This document shows positions 9,542 to 17,882 of a stretch of DNA of 64,000 bases, piece by piece. Positions within the stretch are counted from its first letter, which is position 1. Each line of letters starts with the position of its first letter. The position numbers and the translations under genes are program-made. This stretch comes from Sphingobacterium detergens (GTDB lineage: Bacteria > Bacteroidota > Bacteroidia > Sphingobacteriales > Sphingobacteriaceae): the NCBI RefSeq assembly GCF_003610355.1, contig NZ_RAPY01000001.1, forward strand, positions 2,596,500-2,660,499, given 5' to 3'. The notes under the pieces were generated by a model, which had not been told where the DNA came from, made no database searches, and was given only the letters and a program-made list of their open reading frames with translations.

Positions 9542-10081
9542 ATGGACAAAAATTCAATAAACATAAAAATCCTCAAAGTGAAAATGACCGATATTGATCT
9601 ATTGCAAAGTATAAGTCAGCAGACCTTTATCGAGGCATTTTCCGAAACCAATACAGCAGAAAATATGACGAAATACATGGCGGAAAAATTCTCGAATGAA
9701 ACATTATTGGCTGAATTGAGCAATCGAGGGTCGGAGTTTTATTTTGCACAACTCGGTAATAGGATCATTGGCTACCTCAAAATAAACAGTGAACAAGCGC
9801 AAACAGAATTACAAGATGAGCATGCACTGGAAATAGAACGTATCTATGTATTACAAGAATTTCATGGAAAAAAAGTAGGGCAGCTTCTTTATGAAAAAGC
9901 ATTGGATATCGCTAGGTTAAAAAATGTTAGGTTTATCTGGCTGGGTGTATGGGAGGAAAATCATCGTGCGATTAGTTTCTATAACAAAAATGGTTTTGTC
10001 GCCTTCGATAAACATATTTTCAGATTAGGTGATGATGAACAAACCGATATTATGATGAAAAAAAGTGTCATTAACAATTAA
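9542..10081 (+). CDS. paiA: PaiA-type spermine/spermidine N-acetyltransferase
   Basis: A 179-residue GNAT protein that aligns by eye with B. subtilis PaiA along its length: FIEAFSETNTAENMTKYM near the N-terminus, ALEIERIYVLQEFHGKKVG (acetyl-CoA loop, Q/R-x-x-G-type), IWLGVWEENHRAISFY and GDDEQTDIMM at the end. PaiA acetylates polyamines to limit their toxicity. The gene sits directly after paiB and nine bases before yggS. The ATG at 9542 is the first in frame and gives the expected length. Function is inferred from the family and the conserved pairing; the substrate here is not proven. Confidence 0.88.
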   Translation: MDKNSINIKILKVKMTDIDLLQSISQQTFIEAFSETNTAENMTKYMAEKFSNETLLAELSNRGSEFYFAQLGNRIIGYLKINSEQAQTELQDEHALEIERIYVLQEFHGKKVGQLLYEKALDIARLKNVRFIWLGVWEENHRAISFYNKNGFVAFDKHIFRLGDDEQTDIMMKKSVINN

Positions 10082-10090
10082 TTTCAAACT

Positions 10091-10825
10091 ATGAATGCGA
10101 CTATCAGTGACAATATAAAGATGATACAGCAACGTATCGAAAAGGCTTGCCAGAGTAGTGGTCGAGATCCACAAGAAGTAACATTATTGCTCGCAACAAA
10201 AACCGTAACAGCGGAGCGTATTAAAATCGCCTTACAAGCCGGACAGACCTTGATTGCCGAAAACAAAGTGCAGGAACTAAAGGAGAAATACGAAGACCTG
10301 AAGGGAATTCCACATCGCAATCATTTTATTGGACACTTACAGACCAATAAAATCAAAGAAATCCTCAAATATAATGTCTCCTGTGTACATTCTGTAGACC
10401 GCTTCGATTTAGCTCAAAAACTCCATCAGCGACTCACAGCCGACAATAAAACCATAGATATACTCATTCAGGTCAATACATCTAACGAAGAAAGTAAATA
10501 TGGCGCTGACCCAGATCAGGTCATTGACCTCGTCAGGCAGATCGCCCCTCTGAACAGCTTACACATAAAAGGATTGATGACGATCGGCCTCCTAAGTGCC
10601 GAAGCTGAACAAGTCCGTAGGTGTTTCCAGTTGCTCAAACAGATTCAACAACAAATCATTATGCTCGATATTCCGAATGTATCGATGCAAGAATTATCCA
10701 TGGGAATGAGTGGGGATCTGGAAATAGCGATTGCCGAAGGCGCTACTATTGTACGGGTAGGTACAGCGATATTCGGACAGCGAAATACCCCCGATAGTTA
10801 TTATTGGAACGAGAATTTGATTTAA
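10091..10825 (+). CDS. yggS: YggS-family pyridoxal phosphate homeostasis protein
   Basis: A 244-residue protein with the alanine-racemase-like TIM barrel of the YggS/PLPBP family. The PLP lysine is Lys37 in LLATKTVTAERI; other signatures are HFIGHLQTNKIKEIL, SVDRFDLAQKL, IDILIQVNTSNEESKYG and the phosphate-binding LSMGMSGDLEIAI. It is a cytosolic PLP carrier and buffer with no known catalysis. It is the third gene of a tight run; placing a PLP-homeostasis gene with paiAB is not something I can explain, though yggS is promiscuous in its neighbours. The next gene starts 11 bases later. Confidence 0.93.
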   Translation: MNATISDNIKMIQQRIEKACQSSGRDPQEVTLLLATKTVTAERIKIALQAGQTLIAENKVQELKEKYEDLKGIPHRNHFIGHLQTNKIKEILKYNVSCVHSVDRFDLAQKLHQRLTADNKTIDILIQVNTSNEESKYGADPDQVIDLVRQIAPLNSLHIKGLMTIGLLSAEAEQVRRCFQLLKQIQQQIIMLDIPNVSMQELSMGMSGDLEIAIAEGATIVRVGTAIFGQRNTPDSYYWNENLI

Positions 10826-10836
10826 AAATAGCGCTT

Positions 10837-11568
10837 ATGAATGTACATTTTATACAGCATGAAGATTTTGAAGCTCCAGGAGCCTATTTGCAATGGGCAT
10901 TAGCAAGACACCATAAAACGAGTTTCTCCAAGGTATATCAATATGAAGCGCTACCACAAGACGGCACGATGATAGACTTATTAGTTATTATGGGTGGTCC
11001 TCAAAGTCCAGATTCCTCTCAACAGGAATATCCTTATTATGATGCGCAGGCTGAAATTGCCTTAATCAGGCAATGTATACATGCTGGAAAAGCCGTTGTT
11101 GGGGTTTGTCTAGGATCACAATTGATCGGTGAAGCCCTAGGGGCAACCTACGAACCGAGTCCAGAAAAAGAAATAGGCGTTTTTGAGATCCAACTTACTC
11201 AAGATGGTTTAGCGGATCCGAAAGTTAGGCATTTTGATGAATTTCTACCTGTCGGTCACTGGCATAATGATATGCCGGGGCTCAGTCCAGCCAGTCAAGT
11301 TCTTGCGGTCAGTGCAGGTTGTCCACGACAGATCGTAAGGTACACCGACCTGGTTTATGGCTTTCAGTGCCATATGGAACTCAATGCGGAAGTTGTCGAA
11401 TTGCTGATTCAGGCAGAGAAAGATCTTTTACACAAAAGCAAACTACATAAATTTGTGCAGACTCCAGATCAAATCCGCGGCTACGACTATACCGAGATGA
11501 ACAATAAGCTATTTCAGTTTCTCGATCAGCTGGAAATTGCCTATCAACATACAAAAAACAATTTTTAG
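10837..11568 (+). CDS. Class I glutamine amidotransferase (stand-alone GATase1)
   Basis: A 243-residue stand-alone glutamine amidotransferase domain. The ATG at 10837 is preferred over an overlapping TTG at 10804 because MNVHFIQHEDFEAPG matches the usual family start. The nucleophile is Cys91 in GVCLGSQLIGEALGA, the oxyanion loop is IMGGPQSPD, and a His in CHMELN completes the triad with a nearby Glu. Members are annotated as GMP-synthase-like amidotransferases or gamma-glutamyl hydrolases; no synthetase domain is fused or adjacent, so the acceptor is unknown. Last gene of the paiB run. Confidence 0.88.
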   Translation: MNVHFIQHEDFEAPGAYLQWALARHHKTSFSKVYQYEALPQDGTMIDLLVIMGGPQSPDSSQQEYPYYDAQAEIALIRQCIHAGKAVVGVCLGSQLIGEALGATYEPSPEKEIGVFEIQLTQDGLADPKVRHFDEFLPVGHWHNDMPGLSPASQVLAVSAGCPRQIVRYTDLVYGFQCHMELNAEVVELLIQAEKDLLHKSKLHKFVQTPDQIRGYDYTEMNNKLFQFLDQLEIAYQHTKNNF

Positions 11569-11713
11569 AACGGATCGAAGCAATCCAAATCCGGTTCCTC
11601 AGCCATAGATAGCAATCCAACATTACAGTGCATGTACAACGGATTTGAAAATGACCGACGGCAAATCATCTGTAGTAGATTTAGCAGATTTTAGGAACGA
11701 GGTATGAAACCAT

Positions 11714-11832
11714 CATGATTTATTCAAACCGAGTGAACCGAACGATTGAGCTCACGAATACCTTAAAGTACTAATTTAATGAGTAAACGAGTTCATGAAT
11801 ACCGTATAAAACATACGCTCGATGAATAAATC
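11714..11832. repeat. Interspersed repeat, copy A, with inverted ends
   Basis: This gene-free stretch starts with GATTTATTCA (11717-11726) and ends with its exact reverse complement (11823-11832). Inside, 11733-11804 is closely similar to 39669-39740: 20 bases from GAGCTCACGA on are identical and the next 37 differ at about six positions. Two degenerate direct units, GAGCTCACGAATACC and GAGTTCATGAATACC, lie about 40 bases apart. No open frame runs through it. It looks like a REP- or MITE-like extragenic element of unknown origin. The rest of the 342-base gap 11569-11910 holds nothing recognisable. Confidence 0.7.
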
Positions 11833-11910
11833 TGATAGCTTCATCACAACTAAAAAAAAAATTATATAGATGAAAAAAAACTGTAGATTTAGTTATCAAA
11901 CAAAACGTCG

Positions 11911-12228
11911 ATGGATTTTACACTTAAGCATTTTTTAAGATCAGCCACGCTATTAATCTTCGGTCTGCTGTTATTTTCATGTTCGGTCAAAAAGAACGAT
12001 GAAAATCTAATCTGGTACGAAAACCAAGTGATAGAACAGGCAGTGCCCGAACAGGATTCAGTTTACAGAATACAGATTGGTATGATGGCTTCTTCTTTTT
12101 GGCTGGATAACAAAGGTAACGAGCGGAAAGATCAGTTATCTCTTTTACAAGAAAGCCTGAAGCAACGGAATCCCCTTACTATTGGCGTTGAAAAAGGAAC
12201 CAATAAAATCATTCGTGTTACTAAATAG
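11911..12228 (+). CDS. Small hypothetical lipoprotein
   Basis: A 105-residue protein I do not recognise. It has a lipoprotein signal peptide (hydrophobic ATLLIFGLLLF followed by the lipobox FSCS, lipid-bearing Cys about residue 24) and a short mature part with QDSVYRIQIGMMASSFWLDN and IGVEKGTNKIIRVTK. It is presumably anchored in the outer or inner membrane facing the periplasm. Its final codons form the left arm of a 15-bp inverted repeat that probably ends transcription. No operon partner. Confidence 0.7.
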   Translation: MDFTLKHFLRSATLLIFGLLLFSCSVKKNDENLIWYENQVIEQAVPEQDSVYRIQIGMMASSFWLDNKGNERKDQLSLLQESLKQRNPLTIGVEKGTNKIIRVTK

Positions 12229-12270
12229 CAATAAACGATTAGCACTCCGTAACGCTAACACGAATGATTT
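12206..12270 (+). terminator. Terminator-like inverted repeat reaching into the lipoprotein gene
   Basis: AAATCATTCGTGTTA (12206-12220, within the last codons) pairs perfectly with TAACACGAATGATTT (12256-12270) over a 35-base loop. A TTTTT run follows about seven bases after the right arm. The long loop makes it less certain as a classic terminator. Confidence 0.45.
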
Positions 12271-12344
12271 CAACAGTTTTTAATATAAAAACCCGTCTGA
12301 TCCCAGTTTAAATTATAAATTTTGTCCTCCTTATCAAAATGGAA

Positions 12345-12635
12345 TCAGGCTATTTTTTCCATTAAGTAAATCTGTGGTGTCTCTTGCAGCTTCTCCTCGA
12401 CCATTCGCCCAAATGCGAGGATATAAGGTTGCTGATTATGTGCATCAAGTCCGGCCTGGCTTTCCCAGATTTCATAAAAGATAAACTGATTCTCATCTTC
12501 AGCCAGCTGATGCAGATCATACTGCATACAAGCAGCTTCCTTTCGGCTCTCTTCGACCATATGCTGCAATGTATGCATAACCTCGATTCGAAATACCGGA
12601 TTCGCCTTTAAAATAGCCGTTATATAGATCTTCAT
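12345..12635 (-). CDS. ygiN: Putative quinol monooxygenase (YgiN-like ABM domain)
   Basis: A 96-residue antibiotic biosynthesis monooxygenase domain protein. The ferredoxin-like barrel motifs are visible: IYITAILKANP, a helix with HTLQHMVEESRKE, CMQYDLHQL, QFIFYEIWESQAGLDAH and the HNQQPYILAF helix. It overlaps the upstream quinone reductase gene by an ATGA junction, so translation is coupled. In E. coli mdaB and ygiN are also neighbours and have been proposed to form a quinone redox cycle, which is the likely role here: handling quinols or electrophilic quinones in the cytosol. Confidence 0.87.
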   Translation of the reverse strand: MKIYITAILKANPVFRIEVMHTLQHMVEESRKEAACMQYDLHQLAEDENQFIFYEIWESQAGLDAHNQQPYILAFGRMVEEKLQETPQIYLMEKIA

Positions 12636-13243
12636 GATAACTGAGTTTCAAAATAAAATACCTCTTCCAAATATGCTTTATATTCCTTTTCGTAGTTATC
12701 CACACGCTCCTGTGTTGCGCCTTTCTCCATATCATGGAAATGAAAACTTCCAATACTTTCCAATCCAGCAAATTGATTCATCTTATGGAAACCAAACAGA
12801 ACACCTTCATCAACAGAATGTTGATCAAAAAACTCGCCTTCCATCGTAAATGCCGTATCTGGCGCGTTCCAACTTGAGGTTACAAAATACTTTTTCCCAT
12901 GCATCAATCCACCGGTACCATAATTGATTGCCGGGTTCTTACGTGAGCGACCATCACTCCGATAGATGCCATTATTGTGTCCAGCTGTAAACACTTCATC
13001 TATATAAAGCTTTAGACGGTTAGGCACCTGAAACCACCATACAGGGAAGTGATAAACAATGATATCCGCCCATTTAAAATTTTCAGCTTCGACCATCGCG
13101 TCAAATTTATCATTTACATTGGTCACACGGATTTCAAATCCATTTTTAACTAAGGTTTGCTCTGTCCAATTTGTAATTGTGGTATTAAAAGAACCACCTG
13201 AGTGTGCGAACTCCTGTCCGCCATTGATAATAAATATATTCAT
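12632..13243 (-). CDS. mdaB: NADPH:quinone reductase, MdaB-type flavodoxin-fold
   Basis: A 203-residue flavodoxin-like NAD(P)H dehydrogenase. The ATG at 13241-13243 gives the family start MNIFIINGGQEFAHSGG; a GTG at 13270 is unlikely because it lies in the regulatory region. FAD/FMN and active-site motifs are YHFPVWWFQVPNRLKLYIDEV and GKKYFVTSSWNAP. MdaB reduces quinones by two electrons, avoiding radical formation. It is the first gene of the mdaB-ygiN unit and is transcribed away from a LysR regulator across 97 bases, so that regulator probably responds to quinones or related electrophiles. Confidence 0.9.
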   Translation of the reverse strand: MNIFIINGGQEFAHSGGSFNTTITNWTEQTLVKNGFEIRVTNVNDKFDAMVEAENFKWADIIVYHFPVWWFQVPNRLKLYIDEVFTAGHNNGIYRSDGRSRKNPAINYGTGGLMHGKKYFVTSSWNAPDTAFTMEGEFFDQHSVDEGVLFGFHKMNQFAGLESIGSFHFHDMEKGATQERVDNYEKEYKAYLEEVFYFETQLS

Positions 13244-13275
13244 CTCTATTATTTTTATTATTGATAACACAAATT

Positions 13276-13292
13276 TCTATCATTTTTATAGA
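13276..13292. promoter_or_regulatory. LysR-type operator between mdaB and lysR genes
   Basis: TCTAT, seven bases, then ATAGA form a 17-base dyad containing the T-N11-A core typical of LysR-family sites. It sits in the divergent mdaB/lysR gap, the usual place for the regulator's own site. Confidence 0.5.
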
Positions 13293-13313
13293 TAATACAA
13301 ATAATTTAAATTG

Positions 13314-13321
13314 TATATTTG
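13314..13321 (+). promoter_or_regulatory. Candidate -7 box for the LysR gene
   Basis: TATATTTG matches TAnnTTTG exactly and ends 19 bases before the ATG at 13341. It lies just right of the LysR-type dyad, which fits autoregulation. Confidence 0.45.
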
Positions 13322-13340
13322 TATCATTAAAATAATAGAT

Positions 13341-14237
13341 ATGAAATGGAACTTAGAATGGCTTCGTACATTTAAGGCGATTTATGAGACCGGCACACTT
13401 TCGGCGGCCGCACAAGAATTATTTATTTCGCAACCTGGCGTGAGTCTACATCTCAATTCTTTGGAAGCCTTTACAGGGCACAAACTATTCGATCGGTCAG
13501 CACGTCGGATGGTACCGACAGAGAAAGGAAAAATTTTATACAATTATATTATTGATCCGCTTAAAAAGTTAGAAATAGGCGAGCAACATTTTCACAATCG
13601 AGCTCTGGATGAACGTATTACCATCAGTGTTGGTATGTGTTTTGAAACCTTTCAATACACACTTGAGGAACATATTGCTCAACTTCCCTTCAACCTCATT
13701 ATTAAATTCGGCGAGTATCCACAGATGCAACAGGATCTGGACAATGGCCTACTCGATTTAATTATTACACCGCAAAAAGGCAATCAGCAGAATTTAGTCT
13801 ATCAGCCCTTTTCAAAAGAGCGTATCGTGCTGATCGCAGGTTGCCAAACAGATACAACCGAGTTGGAAGCTTTATTGCAGGACAATAAGATTAAGGAAGC
13901 TTCGCAGCTCTTAAAAAAACAGCTCTGGTACAGCACCGCAGCGGATATGGATCACCTCAGGAATTTCTGGTCAACACATTTTGGCGAACATCCTGATTTC
14001 AGCCCCAATTACATTGTACCCAATATCAGTTCCATTATACGTTGTCTCAGCAATAACAAAGGCTTTTCTATTGTTCCTGATTTTTTATGTGCAGAAGCTA
14101 TTGCTTCCGGCAAAATAAAACTAGTCTGGGAAGGTCAATCTCCAGTCGAAAATACACTTTATTTTGGTACACGCAAGAAAACAATGTACCAAGAGGAAAT
14201 CAGCAAATTGGAAACATTGCTGCAGGAAAAATGGTAG
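13341..14237 (+). CDS. LysR-family transcriptional regulator
   Basis: A 298-residue regulator. The ATG at 13341 gives the standard start (MKWNLEWLRTFKAIYETG); the open TTG at 13311 lies inside the promoter. Residues 5-65 hold the winged helix (LSAAAQELFISQPGVSLHLNSLE) and residues 90-295 the periplasmic-binding-like effector domain (ITISVGMCFETF, LDLIITPQKGN, ISSIIRCLSNNKGFSIVPDF). The Cys in VGMCFETF and another in IAGCQTD could be redox-sensitive but this is speculation. Divergent from mdaB-ygiN, which it most likely controls. Confidence 0.9.
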   Translation: MKWNLEWLRTFKAIYETGTLSAAAQELFISQPGVSLHLNSLEAFTGHKLFDRSARRMVPTEKGKILYNYIIDPLKKLEIGEQHFHNRALDERITISVGMCFETFQYTLEEHIAQLPFNLIIKFGEYPQMQQDLDNGLLDLIITPQKGNQQNLVYQPFSKERIVLIAGCQTDTTELEALLQDNKIKEASQLLKKQLWYSTAADMDHLRNFWSTHFGEHPDFSPNYIVPNISSIIRCLSNNKGFSIVPDFLCAEAIASGKIKLVWEGQSPVENTLYFGTRKKTMYQEEISKLETLLQEKW

Positions 14238-14244
14238 ATTTCCC

Positions 14245-14814
14245 TTATTGATTCAGCATCTTACTTAAGAATTCGGGGGTCACGCCAATATAGGCGGCCA
14301 CTTGCTTTTGCGGAAGACAGGCTATCAAGCTAGGATAACGTGTGCAAAATCGTTCATAACGCTCCTTTGCAGTCAAACGGAGATTTTCCATGGCACGGCT
14401 CTGGTAATATACCAAGGCGTTTTCCGCCAACACCCTGAAATAAATATTCAATTTTGGGATCTCCGTATACAATCTATTGAGATCCGTTTTTGCGATCATG
14501 GCAATTTCAGAATCAAATACAGCATCAACGGCAAGATACCCCGGCTTACCCGTGACTAGGCTATACATATCCCCTATCCACCAACCTTCGGGTGCAAACT
14601 GCTGAATATATTGATACCCATTTTCATCCACACAATAACTGCGCAGACAACCCGAAACGACAAATAGTGCATAACGGCTCACATCCCCTTCCAACAATAA
14701 AAACTGTTTTTTCTTGACCTTTTTTATTTTGACAAAGGAAAAGAAAAGGTCCATTTCCTCCTTAGTAAGATCAATCTGTTTCAGGATGTTTTCCGTTAAT
14801 ATATGTTGGTCCAT
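14245..14814 (-). CDS. Crp/Fnr-family transcriptional regulator
   Basis: A 189-residue protein of the Bacteroidota-type Crp/Fnr group. The ATG at 14812-14814 (MDQHILTEN) is preferred over a TTG nine codons upstream. The cyclic-nucleotide-like beta roll covers residues 20-125 (FLLLEGDVSRYALFVVSGCLRSY) and the C-terminal winged helix includes LPQKQVAAYIGVTPEFLSKML. The residues that bind cAMP in E. coli CRP are not evident, so the ligand is unknown. It converges with the LysR gene, stop to stop over seven bases. Confidence 0.88.
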   Translation of the reverse strand: MDQHILTENILKQIDLTKEEMDLFFSFVKIKKVKKKQFLLLEGDVSRYALFVVSGCLRSYCVDENGYQYIQQFAPEGWWIGDMYSLVTGKPGYLAVDAVFDSEIAMIAKTDLNRLYTEIPKLNIYFRVLAENALVYYQSRAMENLRLTAKERYERFCTRYPSLIACLPQKQVAAYIGVTPEFLSKMLNQ

Positions 14815-14937
14815 GCGACAATACTCATTGATATTTAACAAATATAGTTTATCCCTAACCCCGAACCAAAGTTTCTATCAATTGTTTATTGTTTGCAGAA
14901 AGTCAGCGACAGTGACCTTCTGCAAATTTAAATTCAG

Positions 14938-16341
14938 TTAAATATTGACCGATGGTCGTCCTGATGCTATGGTATGCGCTTCCTTCATCACTTCGGAGTA
15001 TGTCGGATGGGCGTAAGAAATCCTAGCCATACTATCGGCCGTAATTTCATATTCCAGCCCTACGACTGCCTGTGCAATAAGATCTGCAGCCCTTGCTCCC
15101 AGCACATGCACACCCAACAGCTCACCATAGACCGGATCCGCCAAAACTTTCACAAAGCCCTGCGTGTCCATTCCCGCACGTGCACGGGCATTGGCAGAAA
15201 ATGGAAAATTCCCAACAGTATATTTCATTCCCTTCGCCTTGAGTTCCTCTTCACTGAAACCGACAGATGCGACTTCAGGCCAGGTATAAACAACAGCAGG
15301 TATTCGATCATAATGTATATGCGGTTTTTGACCATTGATCTGTTCGACAACAAATAGTGCTTCCTCCTCCGCTTTATGGGCCAACATCGCCCCACCGATC
15401 ACATCTCCGATAGCATAAATATTGGGTACAGCGGTCTGCAACTGATTATTGACCACAATTGTTCCCCTAGCATCCAACTGAACATCCGTATTTTCCAGCC
15501 CCAATCCTTCGGTATAAGCTTTGCGACCGACAGCCACCAACACATAATCTGCCGTTATTTCCTGCTCCTGCCCAGATCGATCTTTGAACGAGACCTGCGT
15601 GCCATCGCCCAAATTTTCTGCTTTATAAACAGCCTGTTGAAGCAGTATGCGGATACCTTCCTTTGACAGGATTTTTTTGAGTCCATCCCCAAGTTCATGA
15701 TCCATATTTGCCAGAAGATGATCCGCATATTCGATGATCGTAACTTCAACTCCCAATCGATTGAATATCGAGGCCATTTCCACGCCAATCACACCACCAC
15801 CAATTATAACCATGTTTTTTGGCTGCGCCTTTAGGGATAAAGCCTCCGTTGACGTGATAATTCTTTCCTTATCAATCACTACCCCAGGAATAGTAGCCGG
15901 TTTCGACCCTGTGGCGATAATGATCTTATCGCCCTGAATAAGCTCGGTCACATTGTCTTTCTTTACAATGCTTAATGTCGAATTATCCACAAAGGATGCT
16001 GTACCCTGAATCACCGTTATCTTATTTTTCCGCATAAGAAAATTAAGCCCCTGTGTATTCTGTAGTACCACCTGATCCTTACGCGCATACAGTCGTCCAA
16101 AGTCTACTGACAAGCCATCCACCGTAATTCCATGTGCCGCAAAATGATGTACAGCATCGTGATAATGGTGGGTACTGTCCAAAATCGCCTTTGTCGGAAT
16201 ACAACCAACATTGGTACATGTTCCACCTAATGTATTGTATTTTTCGACCAATACCGTTTTATACCCCAATTGGGCAGCACGAATCGCGGCAACATATCCG
16301 CCGGGCCCAGAGCCAATAATGACCAGATCATATTGTTCCAT
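14938..16341 (-). CDS. lpdA: Dihydrolipoyl dehydrogenase (E3)
   Basis: A 467-residue flavoprotein, normal length for E3. FAD is bound by IIGSGPGGYVAAIRAAQ (residues 8-24); the redox disulfide is Cys42/Cys47 in GGTCTNVGCIPTK; the NAD site is IIGGGVIGVEMASIF; the second FAD motif is NIYAIGDVIGG; and the active-site His-Glu pair is in YAHPTYSEVMKEA. It reoxidises dihydrolipoamide for pyruvate, 2-oxoglutarate or branched-chain dehydrogenases or the glycine system. None of the E1/E2 genes is adjacent, so it is a stand-alone copy whose complex cannot be told from context. Confidence 0.95.
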   Translation of the reverse strand: MEQYDLVIIGSGPGGYVAAIRAAQLGYKTVLVEKYNTLGGTCTNVGCIPTKAILDSTHHYHDAVHHFAAHGITVDGLSVDFGRLYARKDQVVLQNTQGLNFLMRKNKITVIQGTASFVDNSTLSIVKKDNVTELIQGDKIIIATGSKPATIPGVVIDKERIITSTEALSLKAQPKNMVIIGGGVIGVEMASIFNRLGVEVTIIEYADHLLANMDHELGDGLKKILSKEGIRILLQQAVYKAENLGDGTQVSFKDRSGQEQEITADYVLVAVGRKAYTEGLGLENTDVQLDARGTIVVNNQLQTAVPNIYAIGDVIGGAMLAHKAEEEALFVVEQINGQKPHIHYDRIPAVVYTWPEVASVGFSEEELKAKGMKYTVGNFPFSANARARAGMDTQGFVKVLADPVYGELLGVHVLGARAADLIAQAVVGLEYEITADSMARISYAHPTYSEVMKEAHTIASGRPSVNI

Positions 16342-16711
16342 ATCTCAAATTATTTTTGTACCTAATTCCTATTTATCACGCTAACACCTGCCTTTTGAGC
16401 TGCCTATATTTGCTATTAAAAATAATACTATTTGGTATATAAATAATCAAAAAAAAGCCTACACAAGCCTAATTTACACAAGCCTAATTAAAACAATTAA
16501 AAATTTAAAAACGAATAACATGATGCAAATATATAAAATAAAATACCATTAAGTATATTTTATTATTAACCAAAAAAGGAAAAGAATGACTACTATATAA
16601 GCGAATTGGCAGTTCTGATACCTCTCCATAGACAATTGGAATTTATGACAAAAAATGCCGCTGATATTTTATAACTTCACAAGGAATAAGCAATAAAAAC
16701 ATCATTTGTCG
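16342..16711. other. AT-rich gap between lpdA and osmC with a short tandem repeat
   Basis: No gene is evident in these 370 bases. ACACAAGCCTAATT occurs twice at 16461-16474 and 16476-16489, a 15-base period, preceded by a partial unit (AAGCCT). The rest is mostly A and T and must hold the lpdA promoter. No clear TAnnTTTG box was found. Confidence 0.5.
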
Positions 16712-17182
16712 ATGAAAGAACATCAATATAAAGCGACTGTTGAATGGACAGGCAATTTAGGAAGTGGTACAGATCATTATAAAAACTATGAACGAAGTCA
16801 CCAGATCAGTATAAAGGACAAAGTGATTATCCAAGGGTCTTCTGATCCGGCATTTCGTGGAGATCCCAACAAACACAATCCCGAAGATCTCTTACTTGCG
16901 TCCTTATCCTCCTGCCACATGCTATGGTATCTTCATTTCTGTTCGGTCAACAATATTATCGTGGAATCTTATATTGACCATGCCACAGGAACAATGATGG
17001 AGGAAGAAAGTGGCAAGGGCTTTTTTAAAGAGGTCATACTTAGCCCCTCAATCCGTGTACAGCGACCTGAAATGATCGCCAAAGCAATAGCGCTCCACAA
17101 AAAAGCCAATGAATATTGTTTTATTGCAAATTCAGTAAATTTTCCGGTGCTCCATCAGCCCCATGTAAGTGCTGAAGGATGA
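16712..17182 (+). CDS. OsmC/Ohr-family peroxide-reducing protein
   Basis: A 156-residue OsmC-family protein, ATG at 16712 (a TTG two codons earlier is less likely). Two conserved cysteines are in place: Cys68 in LASLSSCHMLW and Cys136 in ANEYCFIAN. The strand YKATVEWTGN and NPEDLLLASLSSCH are family signatures. OsmC/Ohr proteins reduce organic hydroperoxides with these thiols in the cytosol. The form with both motifs and without the N-terminal extension resembles the wider OsmC group rather than typical Ohr. It converges with the LytTR regulator, stop codons two bases apart. Confidence 0.87.
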   Translation: MKEHQYKATVEWTGNLGSGTDHYKNYERSHQISIKDKVIIQGSSDPAFRGDPNKHNPEDLLLASLSSCHMLWYLHFCSVNNIIVESYIDHATGTMMEEESGKGFFKEVILSPSIRVQRPEMIAKAIALHKKANEYCFIANSVNFPVLHQPHVSAEG

Positions 17183-17184
17183 TT

Positions 17185-17880
17185 TTACCTGTTCCCTAAG
17201 CGTTCCTGTAATTCTCTTCTGAAAGTAATCCCAACGGGGAGACTCATATTATTGATCTGCACCATACCATGTTCATATTTGCTGACCTTATTGATGGAGG
17301 CAATATACGATTTATGGATGCGGACAAATTTGGACGCAGGTACCTGCGTTAAGATCTGTTGGGTGGTACTAGCAGTAAGATAAGTCTGCGCTGGCGTCAC
17401 GATTTTTACGTAATTACCAAAACTCTGGATAAAATCGATCTGAGAAAGCTTCACCTCAATCAATCGTCCATCCATACGGATACTTATTGTTTTTGGCTCC
17501 TCCTCCTGCGGTATTATACTCTGGTTAAAAGATAGAAAGCGCTGTACAGCTTTAATAAAACGAGGAAAAGATATTGGTTTCAACAAATAGTCCACCACCC
17601 CATAGTCATAGCTTTCCAATGCGTACTCCGAATAGGCTGTTGTCAAAATCGTTTTGGGTGGATTGTCCAACATTTTCAAGAATTCCATTCCGGTAATTTC
17701 GGGCATGTCAATATCCAGAAAGATCAGATCAACCCGGTTATTACGCAGATATTCCAGTGCTTCAAAGGCATTATAGCATTGAGCGACCAATTCCAGATCA
17801 GCGCTTCTTTCAATATAATTTACCAATACATAATGTGCAGCTGGTTCATCGTCAACCACAATACAGCGATTTTTCTCCAT
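17185..17880 (-). CDS. LytTR-type response regulator
   Basis: A 231-residue regulator with a receiver domain (residues 1-120, acidic pocket VVDDE, phospho-acceptor Asp56 in IFLDIDMPE, Lys in DYLLKPISF) and a C-terminal LytTR DNA-binding domain (IDFIQSFGNYVKIV, KFVRIHKSYIASINKVSKYE). It lies two bases after the LytS-like kinase gene and forms a pair with it. The pair is divergent from the efflux operon at 19065-24848, and 9-base direct repeats in between could be its site. Expected role: activation of that pump in response to an envelope signal. Confidence 0.92.
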   Translation of the reverse strand: MEKNRCIVVDDEPAAHYVLVNYIERSADLELVAQCYNAFEALEYLRNNRVDLIFLDIDMPEITGMEFLKMLDNPPKTILTTAYSEYALESYDYGVVDYLLKPISFPRFIKAVQRFLSFNQSIIPQEEEPKTISIRMDGRLIEVKLSQIDFIQSFGNYVKIVTPAQTYLTASTTQQILTQVPASKFVRIHKSYIASINKVSKYEHGMVQINNMSLPVGITFRRELQERLGNR

Positions 17881-17882
17881 GG

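Noticed and set aside
14938..16341. Lipoamide dehydrogenase as part of a dehydrogenase operon
   Set aside because: No E1, E2 or glycine-cleavage gene is next to it; it is a lone gene here.
16461..16489. Tandem repeat as the start of a CRISPR array
   Set aside because: Only two 14-base units with a one-base gap, no spacers and no cas genes.
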